From assembly GCA_023426125.1 (NCBI GenBank), contig JAFABI010000090.1, positions 263,644-327,643 on the forward strand: 64,000 nucleotides of DNA, read 5' to 3'. This DNA comes from Bacillota bacterium. GTDB taxonomy: Bacteria; Bacillota; Clostridia; Acetivibrionales; DTU013. Of this stretch, positions 50,787-60,526 are shown in pieces. Below the pieces are notes generated by a model, which was given only the letters and a program-made list of their open reading frames with translations, was not told the DNA's origin and did not search any database. Both the position numbers and the translations under genes were made by a program. How positions within the stretch are numbered: position 1 is the first letter of the stretch; the number at the start of each line of letters is the position of its first letter.

Positions 50787-52445
50787 ATGAAAAGCGATAT
50801 CGTGAAAAAAGGTGTGGAAAAGGCGCCCCACAGGTCTTTGTTCAAAGCCATGGGCTATACCGACGAGGAAATAAACAGGCCCCTGATCGGTGTTGCCAAT
50901 GCCAAAAATGAGATTATACCGGGACATATTCACCTGGATAAAATAACGGAAGCTGTAAAAGCCGGTATCCGGATGGCCGGAGGAACGCCGGTGGAATTCG
51001 GTTCAATCGGCGTATGCGACGGGATTGCCATGGGACATGTGGGGATGAAGTACTCCCTTGCTACGCGGGAGTTGATCGCGGATTCCTGCGAAGCCATGGG
51101 TATGGCCCACAGCTTTGACGGAATGGTGTTCATCCCCAATTGCGACAAAATCGTCCCCGGAATGCTGATGGCTGCCGCCAGGATCAATGTTCCGGCCGTC
51201 GTCGTCAGCGGAGGCCCGATGCTTTCCGTCAACCGCAACGGCAAACAGCTTGACCTCAATAGTGTATTTGAAGCTGTAGGAGCATGCAAGGCCGGAAAGA
51301 TGACGGAAGAGGAAGTGGCGGATTTTGAAGATCATGCATGTCCGGGCTGTGGCTCCTGCGCCGGTATGTTTACGGCAAATTCGATGAACTGCCTTACGGA
51401 GGTTTTGGGCCTGGGACTGCCGGGCAACGGTACGATACCCGCGGTTTATGCCGAGAGGATAAGGCTCGCCAAGTACGCCGGCATGAAGGTGATGGAGCTG
51501 GTGGAGAAGGACATTAAGCCTTCCGATATATTGAATGCCGAAGCCTTTGAAAATGCCCTGACGGTGGATATGGCCCTCGGATGCTCGACAAACTCCGTTC
51601 TGCACCTTCCGGCCATAGCAAACGAAGTTGGAATCGAACTGAATCTTGATGCAATCAACGATATAAGCAGCAAGGTGCCAAACCTGTGCAAGCTGGCGCC
51701 TGCCGGGCAGCACCATATCCAGGATCTATATGCGGCCGGCGGAGTCCAGGCGGTGATGAAGGAACTATCCCGGAAGGATCTGCTGCATCTTGACCTGATG
51801 ACGGTTACCGGCAAAACTTTGGGAGAAAACATTCAGGGCGCAACGGTGAAGGACAGGGAGGTCATACGCAGTATTGACAACCCTTACAGTGCAACGGGAG
51901 GAATCGCCATACTCAAGGGCAATATTGCACCTGACGGCGCTGCGGTGAAGCGTTCTGCCGTAGCAGCCGAAATGCTGGTTCACAAGGGCCCGGCCAGAGT
52001 GTTCGATTCCGAAGATGATGCGATCAAAGCGATCTATGGTGGAAATATTCATAAGGGCGATGTGGTCATCATCCGCTATGAAGGTCCCAGGGGCGGTCCG
52101 GGGATGAGGGAAATGCTGGGCCCCACCTCGGCAATTGCCGGAATGGGTATGGACAAGGAGGTTGCGCTGATAACCGACGGAAGATTCTCCGGAGCATCCA
52201 GGGGCGCATCCATCGGACATGTATCGCCTGAGGCCATGGAGGGCGGACCCATTGCGGCGGTCAGGGAAGGGGACATTGTAGCGATTGATATTCCTGCCGG
52301 TAAATTGAATATTGAGGTATCCGATGAAGAAATTGACAAGAGGATGAGGGAGTGGAAGGCTCCGGCGCCTAGAATTACAAAAGGCTATCTGGGAAGGTAC
52401 GCAAGGCTTGTGTCCTCGGCCAGCACCGGGGCGGTATTGAAATAG
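50787..52445 (+). CDS. ilvD: Dihydroxy-acid dehydratase
   Basis: A 552-residue enzyme of valine, isoleucine and pantothenate synthesis; it dehydrates 2,3-dihydroxy acids to 2-keto acids in the cytoplasm with an Fe-S cluster and Mg. Visible hallmarks: CDGIAMGHVGMKYS (78-90), FIPNCDKIVPGM (115-126, Cys119 and the carbamylated-type Lys121), and ACPGCGSCAGMFTANSM (184-200). The early segment ANAKNEIIPGHIHLD lacks the extra Cys seen in [2Fe-2S] relatives, in line with the oxygen-sensitive [4Fe-4S] type. ATG at 50787 follows GAGGAGG. ilvB follows after 12 bases. Confidence 0.96.
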   Translation: MKSDIVKKGVEKAPHRSLFKAMGYTDEEINRPLIGVANAKNEIIPGHIHLDKITEAVKAGIRMAGGTPVEFGSIGVCDGIAMGHVGMKYSLATRELIADSCEAMGMAHSFDGMVFIPNCDKIVPGMLMAAARINVPAVVVSGGPMLSVNRNGKQLDLNSVFEAVGACKAGKMTEEEVADFEDHACPGCGSCAGMFTANSMNCLTEVLGLGLPGNGTIPAVYAERIRLAKYAGMKVMELVEKDIKPSDILNAEAFENALTVDMALGCSTNSVLHLPAIANEVGIELNLDAINDISSKVPNLCKLAPAGQHHIQDLYAAGGVQAVMKELSRKDLLHLDLMTVTGKTLGENIQGATVKDREVIRSIDNPYSATGGIAILKGNIAPDGAAVKRSAVAAEMLVHKGPARVFDSEDDAIKAIYGGNIHKGDVVIIRYEGPRGGPGMREMLGPTSAIAGMGMDKEVALITDGRFSGASRGASIGHVSPEAMEGGPIAAVREGDIVAIDIPAGKLNIEVSDEEIDKRMREWKAPAPRITKGYLGRYARLVSSASTGAVLK

Positions 52446-52457
52446 GAGGTATGCCGT

Positions 52458-54125
52458 ATGAAATTGAATGGTTCCGAGATTTTAATAGAGTGCTTGAAAG
52501 AGCAAGGCGTCGATACGGTTTTCGGGTTTCCCGGCGGTGCCGTACTAAATATTTATGACGCCCTTTACAAGGCAAGGAATGAGATCAGGCATATCCTGAC
52601 CTCCCATGAACAGGGTGCGTCCCATGCGGCTGACGGGTATTCGCGCGCTACCGGCAAAACCGGCGTATGCATAGCGACCTCCGGACCGGGAGCTACAAAC
52701 CTGGTTACGGGAATTGCAACGGCATATATGGATTCCGTGCCTATGGTGGCAATCACAGGGCAGGTTTCAACCGCGCTCCTTGGGAAGGACTCCTTCCAGG
52801 AGGTGGATATTACCGGGATCACCATGCCCATAACCAAGCACAACTACATCGTCAAGGATGTTACAAAGCTTGCGGGTATCGTGCGGGAGGCTTTCAGGAT
52901 AGCAAGGGAGGGCAGGCCGGGTCCGGTGCTTGTGGACATCTGCAAGGATGTGACCGCCGCGCTTGCCGAATATGAAAGAAAAGTGCCGGAACAACCACAG
53001 CCGACACCTCTGGGGGTATCCGAAAGGGAAGCGGCGGAAGCTGCGGAAATCATAAATAAGGCGTCGAGGCCCGTAATCCTTTCCGGAGGCGGTGTTTCCA
53101 TCGCGGGAGCAAGCGATGAGCTGGTGGCATTGGCGGAAAAAGCAAGAATTCCCGTCTCTTCCACCTTGATGGGGCTTGGCTCGTTTCCGGGCACGCATGA
53201 GCTTTTTACAGGACTTTTGGGCATGCATGGCACAAGGACCTCCAACATGGCGGTATCGGAAGCGGATCTCCTGATCGCCGTCGGCGCAAGGTTTAGCGAC
53301 AGGGTCATCAGCAATGTCAAACGGTTTGCACCAAATGCGGCAATCATGCATATTGATATTGATCCGGCGGAAATCAACAAGAACATTAGCGTGAATTATC
53401 CTCTGGTGGGCAATGTCAAGAAAATACTCAAGCTTTTGAACACAAAAGTGGAAAAGCGCGCCAACACCGGGTGGAATACAAAAATCAGGGAATGGAAACA
53501 GATGTATCCCCTCAAATATTCCAATGAAGGTCCCCTTAAGCCGCATTATGTAGTCGAAAGAATCTATGAAATGACGAAGGGCGAAGCGTTGATTACTACA
53601 GAGGTCGGCCAGAACCAGCTGTGGGCGGCCCAGTTTTATAAATATTCTTCCCCGAGGCAGTTTATATCTTCCGGAGGCCTGGGCACAATGGGCTATGGGC
53701 TGGGCGCATGCATAGGAGCCCAAATTGGCAGGCCGGAGAAGAAGGTGATCAATATTGCGGGAGACGGAAGCTTCCGCATGAACTGCACGGAAATCGCTAC
53801 TGCAGTCGAGTATAAGCTGCCCATTATCATTGCCATATTGAACAACCATGTGCTGGGCATGGTCAGGCAGTGGCAGGAGCTTTTCTACGATGGCAGGTTC
53901 TCTGCCACTACCATCGACCGCGGGACCAACTTTGTTGCCCTGGCCGAGGCTTTCGGAGCCACAGGCATCAACGTTACAAAGCCGGAGGAAGTGGATGAAG
54001 CCTTGAAAAAGGCTCTGGCGTCGAAGGACAAACCGGTATTGATCAATTTCGAAATCGACAGGGACGACAAAGTTTTCCCCATCGTACCGCCGGGCGCGCC
54101 CATCGATGAACTGATAGAGGAATAG
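52458..54125 (+). CDS. ilvB: Acetolactate synthase, large (catalytic) subunit
   Basis: A 555-residue thiamine-diphosphate enzyme that condenses pyruvate to acetolactate (or with 2-ketobutyrate). The activating Glu is in LTSHEQGASHAADGYSRATG (E51), the FAD/substrate region in QVSTALLGKDSFQEVD, and the ThDP-Mg motif is GDGSFRMNCTEI to ILNN (435-460). The QWQELFY segment near residue 475 identifies the anabolic, FAD-containing AHAS branch. ATG follows TAGGAGG. No small regulatory subunit (ilvN/ilvH) follows; a terminator closes the operon directly. Confidence 0.95.
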   Translation: MKLNGSEILIECLKEQGVDTVFGFPGGAVLNIYDALYKARNEIRHILTSHEQGASHAADGYSRATGKTGVCIATSGPGATNLVTGIATAYMDSVPMVAITGQVSTALLGKDSFQEVDITGITMPITKHNYIVKDVTKLAGIVREAFRIAREGRPGPVLVDICKDVTAALAEYERKVPEQPQPTPLGVSEREAAEAAEIINKASRPVILSGGGVSIAGASDELVALAEKARIPVSSTLMGLGSFPGTHELFTGLLGMHGTRTSNMAVSEADLLIAVGARFSDRVISNVKRFAPNAAIMHIDIDPAEINKNISVNYPLVGNVKKILKLLNTKVEKRANTGWNTKIREWKQMYPLKYSNEGPLKPHYVVERIYEMTKGEALITTEVGQNQLWAAQFYKYSSPRQFISSGGLGTMGYGLGACIGAQIGRPEKKVINIAGDGSFRMNCTEIATAVEYKLPIIIAILNNHVLGMVRQWQELFYDGRFSATTIDRGTNFVALAEAFGATGINVTKPEEVDEALKKALASKDKPVLINFEIDRDDKVFPIVPPGAPIDELIEE

Positions 54126-54138
54126 GGTATAAGAACGG

Positions 54139-54173
54139 AAGGATTGCCGGAAAGCACGCGGCAATCCTTTTTT
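54139..54173 (+). terminator. Terminator after ilvDB
   Basis: AAGGATTGCCG pairs perfectly with CGGCAATCCTT around a 9-base loop, then a run of Ts. Confidence 0.92.
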
Positions 54174-54306
54174 ATTGTCCCTTGATCCAACGCTTCTGTT
54201 GTCTTCAGAAGCCGGACCGGCATCCGCATATAAAATAAACTTGAAGTTTGTGTGTCTCTTCGATCCTCGGAGTGGCATAAAAATTCTTAAATTACGAATT
54301 AAAAAA

Positions 54307-54436
54307 ATTAAATTAATACATGACAGATAAGGATTTTAGTAGTATAAAAGCCACCTCAAATGTAATTAAAATCCTTAAATAGCTATTCAAAGAAATTAAA
54401 CTAATACGTGACAGATAAGAAGTTTAATAGTATAAT
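54307..54436 (+). repeat. Two direct repeats, each with a promoter, before oppA
   Basis: Two copies 88 bases apart read ATTAAATTAATACATGACAG and ATTAAACTAATACGTGACAG, continuing ATAAGGATTTTAGTAGTATA and ATAAGAAGTTTAATAGTATA. Each contains sigma-A-like hexamers with a 17-base spacer: ATGACA...TATAAA (54320-54348) and GTGACA...TATAAT (54408-54436). The second is 50 bases before oppA. This accounts for most of the 361-base gap after ilvB; the remainder shows no gene. Confidence 0.75.
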
Positions 54437-54486
54437 AATCAATATATAACAACCGGATAATCCGGAACATAGGAAGGAAGGTAGTG

Positions 54487-56133
54487 ATGACGATGAAGAG
54501 AAAAATCTTATTGGTAGTCAGTCTTTTCCTGGCTTTTGCTATGATGTTCAGCGCCTGTAAAACCACTGGGCAAAATAACGACAGCGACGGAAAAAAAATC
54601 CTGAATATGAATTCCCAGAGCAATCCGGGTTCCTTGCATCCGGCATTGGCACAGGGAACCCATGAGTCCATTATTCTGGACCATGTTTTTGAAGGATTGA
54701 CCAAAAGAACACCGGAGGGCAAAATCGTAGCCGGGATGGCGAAGGATTGGAAAACTTCCGCTGACAATCTGACCTACACCTTTACATTGCGGGACGGTAT
54801 AAAATGGTCAAACGGCGACCCGGTTACCGCTCAGGATTTTGAATATGCATGGAAATATGCATTGAATCCTCTTACGGCTTCCGATTATGCATTTCAGCTC
54901 TATTACCTTGCGGGCGGCGCGGAATTCAACAGCGCGGATCCGGAAAAAATAGACGGGGACGGCTTGAAAGCGCTTGAAGACAAAGTCGGTGTAAAAGCGC
55001 TGAACGATACGACGCTTGAAGTGAAGCTGGCTCAGCCCACTCCTTATTTTCTGGAACTGTGTGCATTCTACACCTATTATCCTGTGGATAAAAAGGTTCA
55101 GGAAGCAAACGCCGAATGGGCCAATGACGGCTCCACCCACGTTTCCAACGGTCCTTTCAAAATTGTTGAATGGAACCAAAAATCAAACATTGTTGTAAAG
55201 AAAAATGAATATTATTATAATGCAAAGGAAATCAAACTGGACGGTATTGATTTTGCCATGACTGCTGATAACACAAGCGCATGGCTGTCATATGAAAGCG
55301 GTAATCTGGATGTAGATTTTAACCTGCCGCCTGACGTGCTGGCTAAGCTTCGTGAAGAAAATAATCCCGATCTGACCATCGGCAGCGAACTGGCAGTTTA
55401 TTTCTATCGTTTCAATACCACCGTAAAACCTTTTGACAACCTGAAAATCAGACAGGCATTGTCCATGGCGATTGACCGTCAGACGATCGTGGATAAGGTT
55501 GCGCAGGGGGGACAGAATCTTGCATTTGGCCTTGTGCCTCCGGGAATTCCAATGCCGGATGGAAAGGATTACCAGAAAACGGTAGGCAATTACTTCAAGG
55601 AAGACGTTGAAAAAGCAAAACAGCTTTTAAAAGAAGGTCTTGCGGAATCCGGAATGAACAGCCTCAGTTTTACCATCCTCTATAACACCGATGAGGGACA
55701 CAAAGCCATTGCTCAAGCAGTTCAGGAAATGTGGAGGAACAACCTGGGAGTGGAGGTTCAACTGGAAAATACCGATTTCCAGGTAAAGATTGACCGTGAG
55801 CATGCATTGGATTATCAAGTATCCAGAGCAGGCTGGATCGGGGACTATGTCGACCCGATGACCTTCCTGGATATGTGGGCTTCCGAAAGCACGCAAAATG
55901 ACACCGGCTGGACCGATGAGAATTTTGATAAATACATACAAAAGGCTAAAACCGAATTTGATCAAACCAAACGGTTTGAAAGCATGAAGCAGGCAGAAGC
56001 CCTTTTCATGAAGGATCTCCCGGTGATGCCGATTTACTTCTATACGCGCCCTTACGTTGTAAAACCCAATGTAAAAGGTATTTTTAAGGTTGTTAACCGT
56101 GACGTTTCCGCAATCTATGCAGATATTGAATAA
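54487..56133 (+). CDS. oppA: Oligopeptide ABC importer, lipoprotein binding protein
   Basis: A 548-residue family 5 solute-binding lipoprotein. Signal KRKILLVVSLFLAFAMMFSAC carries the lipobox FSAC. The mature part has the SBP_bac_5 pattern: DHVFEGLTKRTPEGKIVAGM, then KWSNGDPVTAQDFEYAWKYA, and later NLKIRQALSMAIDRQTIVDK. It captures peptides outside the membrane for OppBCDF. Start ATG at 54487 is preceded by GGAAGG; ATG at 54493 is possible. It is separated from oppB by 363 bases with a strong hairpin, so it can be expressed above the rest. Confidence 0.93.
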   Translation: MTMKRKILLVVSLFLAFAMMFSACKTTGQNNDSDGKKILNMNSQSNPGSLHPALAQGTHESIILDHVFEGLTKRTPEGKIVAGMAKDWKTSADNLTYTFTLRDGIKWSNGDPVTAQDFEYAWKYALNPLTASDYAFQLYYLAGGAEFNSADPEKIDGDGLKALEDKVGVKALNDTTLEVKLAQPTPYFLELCAFYTYYPVDKKVQEANAEWANDGSTHVSNGPFKIVEWNQKSNIVVKKNEYYYNAKEIKLDGIDFAMTADNTSAWLSYESGNLDVDFNLPPDVLAKLREENNPDLTIGSELAVYFYRFNTTVKPFDNLKIRQALSMAIDRQTIVDKVAQGGQNLAFGLVPPGIPMPDGKDYQKTVGNYFKEDVEKAKQLLKEGLAESGMNSLSFTILYNTDEGHKAIAQAVQEMWRNNLGVEVQLENTDFQVKIDREHALDYQVSRAGWIGDYVDPMTFLDMWASESTQNDTGWTDENFDKYIQKAKTEFDQTKRFESMKQAEALFMKDLPVMPIYFYTRPYVVKPNVKGIFKVVNRDVSAIYADIE

Positions 56134-56171
56134 TATTCTGTTTCGGCAGGATGGTATGCTGCAGCTTGTTT

Positions 56172-56205
56172 CCAAAAGAGTTTGCAGGGAGGCAAACTCT
56201 TTTGG
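56172..56205 (+). other. Intercistronic hairpin between oppA and oppB
   Basis: CCAAAAGAGTTTGC pairs perfectly with GCAAACTCTTTTGG around AGGGAG; no T-run follows. Further right, ATAGGCAAT/ATTGCCTAT (56300-56350) is another inverted repeat. The 363-base gap holds no gene. It probably protects the oppA message or limits read-through. Confidence 0.7.
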
Positions 56206-56496
56206 AGCAAGTGCGCCGATGCCTAAAGAAGGGGATCCGGCTGGTGGCATACCCTGCTTTGCTTTTTCTGCAAGTTAGAAATTTATGAATTGAAGGGAAA
56301 TAGGCAATGTGTGGCGGGTAATCGGAAAGGATCTATGACCTATTGCCTATAGCCTGGTGGTTTGTATTATATCAATGCAGTGCTTTTAAAGGTATGCAGA
56401 CAACCTCTTGGTGTTATGGCCTGCATATCCGGGAAAAACGTGTGTTGCAGCTTGCTATAAAACTCAGATAGAATGATGAAAGAGGGGGGATATGTA

Positions 56497-57495
56497 TTGC
56501 TGCGGTATATCATAAACCGGTTTTTTACAGCTATATTTACCATCTGGGTTATTATTACTTTTACATTTATCCTGATGCACACAATACCCGGCGATCCGTT
56601 CGCCAAAGAAGGAAATATGCCGTCAGGCGTATACAACAATCTGCTCAGGCATTATAATCTGGACAAGCCTAAAGTGGTTCAATATTTTATTTATTTAAAA
56701 AATCTGGCCAGACTTGATTTTGGCCCTTCCACCAAGTCGCGGGTCGTCAACGTGAATTATTATATTAAAAACAATTTCCCTGTGTCCGCCCGGCTGGGGA
56801 TGCAGGCATTGATTGTGGCTATTGCCGTCGGTCTTGTTTTGGGCATCATTGCAGCGCTCAGGCATAATCAATGGCCTGATTACATTTCCATGATTCTGGC
56901 CATCATCGGCATATCGGTGCCCAGCTTTATCATGGGTACGCTGTTGATTCACTACGCGGCGGTGCAATGGCGCCTTTTTCCGCCTGGCCAGTGGAAATCT
57001 TTTGCACATACGGTCCTTCCGACCATTGCCCTTATGATGATGCCGTTGGCTGTAATTGCAAGGATGATGCGTTCCTCCATGCTTGAGGTCATGAACCAGG
57101 ATTATATCCGTACGGCCCGTTCCAAAGGTCTGTCCCAGGCAAAGGTCGTCTGGCGTCATGGCATTCGGAACGCGATTTTACCGGTTGTCACGGTGCTGGG
57201 GATTACGGCGACAAACTTAATTGTCGGTAGTTTTATTATCGAGAGAATATTCAGTATTCCCGGAATGGGGGAAGCCTTTGTGCAATCAGTTACCGACAGG
57301 GACTATTCGGTAATTCTGGGCTCGACCGTTTTTTACAGCGCCATTTTGATTGTACTGGTTTTCGTTGTAGACATCGCTTATGTGTTTATTGACCCGCGCA
57401 TCAAATTGCCGGGGAAGACCAGGGAGATTACCGGCCCTTCGGAGGAAAAAAACATGGAAGAATTCACAAATGAGGGGAGCGGTATCAATGCTTGA
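56497..57495 (+). CDS. oppB: Oligopeptide ABC importer permease
   Basis: A 332-residue, six-helix permease. Its N-terminus (LRYIINRFFTAIFTIWVIIT) and segment MHTIPGDPF are the standard OppB/DppB start, and the EAA loop reads YIRTARSKGLSQAKVVWRHG. TTG at 56497 is chosen because GGGGGG lies seven bases before it; the in-frame ATG at 56473 lies before that site. The stop overlaps oppC by eight bases. Confidence 0.93.
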   Translation: MLRYIINRFFTAIFTIWVIITFTFILMHTIPGDPFAKEGNMPSGVYNNLLRHYNLDKPKVVQYFIYLKNLARLDFGPSTKSRVVNVNYYIKNNFPVSARLGMQALIVAIAVGLVLGIIAALRHNQWPDYISMILAIIGISVPSFIMGTLLIHYAAVQWRLFPPGQWKSFAHTVLPTIALMMMPLAVIARMMRSSMLEVMNQDYIRTARSKGLSQAKVVWRHGIRNAILPVVTVLGITATNLIVGSFIIERIFSIPGMGEAFVQSVTDRDYSVILGSTVFYSAILIVLVFVVDIAYVFIDPRIKLPGKTREITGPSEEKNMEEFTNEGSGINA

Positions 57496-58423
57496 AGAGA
57501 AAAAACTGGAATTGTTGCCGGAGCTGTTTGAACCGGCGCAGAACAATTTTGAAGGGACGGAAGATATCAAACGCCCCAGTTTAACTTACTGGCAGGATGC
57601 GTGGCAGAGACTCAGAAAAAATAAACTGGCCATAGCGGGCCTTGGCATTATCATTCTTTTGGTCCTTATGGCGTTAATCGGCCCCTATTTGAATCATTAT
57701 ACTTATTTCGAGCAGGATTTCAACAAAAAGAATATGGAACCTAATTCCGAGCACTGGTTTGGTACCGACAGCTTTGGCCGGGATATTTTTACCAGGGCGT
57801 GGTATGGCGCCCGGATATCTATTTTGATAGGGATTCTTGCAGCTCTTATCGATTTTGCCATTGGTGTGGTTTATGGCGGTGTTTCCGCGCTGAAAGGCGG
57901 CCAGGTAGATAATATCATGATGCGAATTGCCGAAATTCTTTACAGTTTGCCGTATTTATTGGTGGTTATCCTTTTAATGGTAATACTGCCCAGAGGTTTA
58001 TTTCCCGTTATTCTGGCAATATCCATCACAGGATGGCTCAGAATGGCGAGAATTGTCCGCGGTCAGGTGCTGCAATTGAAGGAAATGGAGTTTGTACATG
58101 CGGCGGAAGCCATGGGTGCCAGCACCGGCTGGATATTGAAAAAGCATATGATCCCCAATATCATGGGGCCCATTCTCGTAAATATGACTCTTTCGGTACC
58201 CAGCGCGATTTTTGCGGAAGCGACACTCAGCTTTCTGGGTCTTGGAGTACAGGCGCCTATGGCCAGTTGGGGTTCCATGGCCAACGATGCTTTGACGGCA
58301 TTTGTCATTGGGGATACTTACCAATTATTCATCCCCGCTTTCCTGATCTCATTGATTATGTTTGCGTTTAATGTGCTGGGAGACGGGCTTCGGGATGCGC
58401 TGGATCCCAGGCTAAGGAAATAG
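57488..58423 (+). CDS. oppC: Oligopeptide ABC importer permease
   Basis: A 311-residue permease with a cytoplasmic N-terminal tail (LSYWQDAWQRLRKNKLAIAG), six helices, and the EAA loop EFVHAAEAMGASTGWILKKH. The phrase HWFGTDSFGRDIFTRAWYGA is diagnostic of OppC/DppC proteins. ATG at 57488 follows GAGGGGAGCGG and overlaps oppB. It pairs with OppB to form the channel. Confidence 0.93.
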   Translation: MLEEKKLELLPELFEPAQNNFEGTEDIKRPSLTYWQDAWQRLRKNKLAIAGLGIIILLVLMALIGPYLNHYTYFEQDFNKKNMEPNSEHWFGTDSFGRDIFTRAWYGARISILIGILAALIDFAIGVVYGGVSALKGGQVDNIMMRIAEILYSLPYLLVVILLMVILPRGLFPVILAISITGWLRMARIVRGQVLQLKEMEFVHAAEAMGASTGWILKKHMIPNIMGPILVNMTLSVPSAIFAEATLSFLGLGVQAPMASWGSMANDALTAFVIGDTYQLFIPAFLISLIMFAFNVLGDGLRDALDPRLRK

Positions 58424-58439
58424 GAAGGAGAAACGGGAA

Positions 58440-59435
58440 ATGGAAAAGCTGCTGCAGGTTAAAGATTTGAAAGTTTCCTTTGATACCTATGCCGGTGAAG
58501 TGCAGGCTGTCAGAGGCGTGACTTTTGATTTGTATAAAGGGGAGACCTTGGGGATTGTCGGCGAGTCAGGATGCGGGAAAAGCGTAACGGCCCAGTCCGT
58601 TATGCAGCTCCTGCCCCAGCCTCCGGCCAGGTACAAAGGCGGAAGCATCCTTTTTCAAGGGCGGGATTTGCTAAAAAAGACTGAGAAGGAAATGCAAAAA
58701 GTACGGGGGAAGGATATGGGAATGATTTTCCAGGACCCCATGACATCCTTGAATCCCACCATGAGAATCGGACAACAGATTGCCGAAGGGCTTATGCTGC
58801 ATCAAAAATTATCCAAAAAGGCAGCTTTGGACAAGGCTGTGGATTTGCTGAAGCTTGCCAGCATCGCCCAACCGGAAAAAAGAATACAGCAATATCCCCA
58901 TGAATTTTCAGGCGGGATGCGGCAAAGGGCTATGATTGCTCTGGCGCTGGCCTGCAATCCGAAGCTTTTGATTGCCGATGAACCCACAACGGCTCTGGAT
59001 GTTACCATTCAAGCGCAGATACTGGAGCTTTTAAAAGATATTCAGAAGAAAACGGGAACGTCCATTATCCTGATTACCCATGATCTGGGGGTTGTCGCAA
59101 AAATGTGTGACCGGGTGGTAGTGATGTATGCCGGCCAGATTGTTGAAGCAGGATATGCAAGGAATATTTTCAGCCATCCGCAGCATCCTTATACCAGGGG
59201 CCTTTTGGCATCGGTTCCCAATGTGGGTATGAGCCGGGCGAAAGCATTAACACCGATACCCGGATCTCCGCCGGATTTGTTTCATCCGCCGAAGGGGTGT
59301 CCTTTTTATGCCCGGTGTTTCGAGGCGATGAAAATATGTCAGACCGATAACCCGAATATGACCGGTCTGGAGCAAGGCCATTTTGCTTCCTGCTGGTGCA
59401 GCCATCCTATGGCTCAAAAAGCAAAGGCACTATAA
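58440..59435 (+). CDS. oppD: Oligopeptide ABC importer ATPase
   Basis: A 331-residue ATPase with Walker A GESGCGKS, Q-loop IFQDPMTSLNPTMRIG, signature FSGGMRQR, Walker B LLIADEPT, and the C-terminal oligo_HPY extension (PYTRGLLASVPN; CPFYARC with conserved cysteines that can bind an Fe-S cluster in some homologues). ATG follows AAGGAG. It works with OppF in the cytoplasm to power peptide import. Confidence 0.94.
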   Translation: MEKLLQVKDLKVSFDTYAGEVQAVRGVTFDLYKGETLGIVGESGCGKSVTAQSVMQLLPQPPARYKGGSILFQGRDLLKKTEKEMQKVRGKDMGMIFQDPMTSLNPTMRIGQQIAEGLMLHQKLSKKAALDKAVDLLKLASIAQPEKRIQQYPHEFSGGMRQRAMIALALACNPKLLIADEPTTALDVTIQAQILELLKDIQKKTGTSIILITHDLGVVAKMCDRVVVMYAGQIVEAGYARNIFSHPQHPYTRGLLASVPNVGMSRAKALTPIPGSPPDLFHPPKGCPFYARCFEAMKICQTDNPNMTGLEQGHFASCWCSHPMAQKAKAL

Positions 59436-59461
59436 AAGAAATGAAAAAAGGAGGGAATCCT

Positions 59462-60433
59462 TTGGAGAATTTGCCGAAACAAAAGGAACCGCTTGTTAAA
59501 ATAAAAAATTTGAAAAAGTATTTTCGTATTGGTCAACAGTGGCTGAAAGCTGTGAACAACCTCAACCTGGACATCATGCCGGGGGAAACCGTCGGGCTGG
59601 TTGGGGAATCGGGCTGCGGAAAATCCACGGCCGGGCGTACCATTGTCCGTCTGTATCCGGCTACCGCAGGAGAGGTTTATTATAATCGTGTGGATATTCT
59701 CAAGCTTCCCGGACAGGACATGAAACAATACCGGAAAAAGATGCAAATGATATTTCAGGATCCATATGCATCCCTGAATCCTCGAATGACGGTAGAGGAT
59801 ATTATCGGAGAACCCATGGACATCCACAGGCTGGCTATGGGAAAAGAACGCAGGGAAAAGGTACGGGCGCTGCTGGAACTTGTCGGTCTCCAGTCGGAGC
59901 ATATGAGCCGGTATCCCCACGAATTTTCCGGCGGACAGCGGCAAAGAATCGGCATTGCTCGTGCGTTGGCTGTAAATCCGGAATTCATCATCTGTGATGA
60001 ACCCATATCCGCGCTGGATGTTTCCATCCAGGCCCAAGTGGTAAACCTGATGAAGGATTTGCAGGAACAAATGGGCCTTACCTATTTGTTTATTGCCCAT
60101 GACCTTTCCATGGTCAGATACATTTCCAACCGCATACTGGTAATGTACCTTGGAAATATGGCTGAGTTGGCAGACAGCGACAGGCTCCATGAAAATCCCC
60201 TGCATCCCTATACCCAGGCGCTGCATAGCGCTGTGCCCATTGCGGATCCGGCTATAGAGCAGACCAGGAAAAGGATCCCGTTGGAAGGAGAAGTCCCAAG
60301 TCCGCTTAACCCCCCCACCGGGTGTTCCTTCCATACCCGCTGCGTAAAAGCGATGGATATCTGTAAAAAAGAAATGCCTAGATGGCAGGAAGTTGAAGAA
60401 AAACACTACATAGCTTGTCACTTGTATAAATAA
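59462..60433 (+). CDS. oppF: Oligopeptide ABC importer ATPase
   Basis: A 323-residue partner ATPase: Walker A GESGCGKS, Q-loop IFQDPYASLNPRMTVED, signature FSGGQRQR, Walker B FIICDEPI, then an oligo_HPY region with CSFHTRCVKAMDIC. TTG at 59462 (reading MENLPKQ) is chosen, six bases after GGAGGG; in-frame codons further left overlap oppD. It is the last opp gene; no strong terminator lies directly behind it. Confidence 0.93.
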   Translation: MENLPKQKEPLVKIKNLKKYFRIGQQWLKAVNNLNLDIMPGETVGLVGESGCGKSTAGRTIVRLYPATAGEVYYNRVDILKLPGQDMKQYRKKMQMIFQDPYASLNPRMTVEDIIGEPMDIHRLAMGKERREKVRALLELVGLQSEHMSRYPHEFSGGQRQRIGIARALAVNPEFIICDEPISALDVSIQAQVVNLMKDLQEQMGLTYLFIAHDLSMVRYISNRILVMYLGNMAELADSDRLHENPLHPYTQALHSAVPIADPAIEQTRKRIPLEGEVPSPLNPPTGCSFHTRCVKAMDICKKEMPRWQEVEEKHYIACHLYK

Positions 60434-60489
60434 AAACCTCAGTTCGTTCAATTCGTAAATTCGTAAGTTTTAAGGCCAAAACAAAACCC

Positions 60490-60518
60490 TTGACTTTTCG
60501 AGTGAACTATGTTAAATT
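60490..60518 (+). promoter_or_regulatory. Promoter for the rpmG-secE-nusG block
   Basis: TTGACT, 17-base spacer, TAAATT (or TTAAAT with 16). It lies 77 bases before rpmG. Confidence 0.55.
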
Positions 60519-60526
60519 ATTTATTG

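Noticed and set aside
52767..54278. 503-codon open frame on the minus strand across ilvB
   Set aside because: Antisense to a certain gene; no ribosome site or family pattern; basic-rich composition typical of shadow frames.
59414..60451. 345-codon minus-strand frame across oppF
   Set aside because: Shadow of oppF; no recognisable domain.
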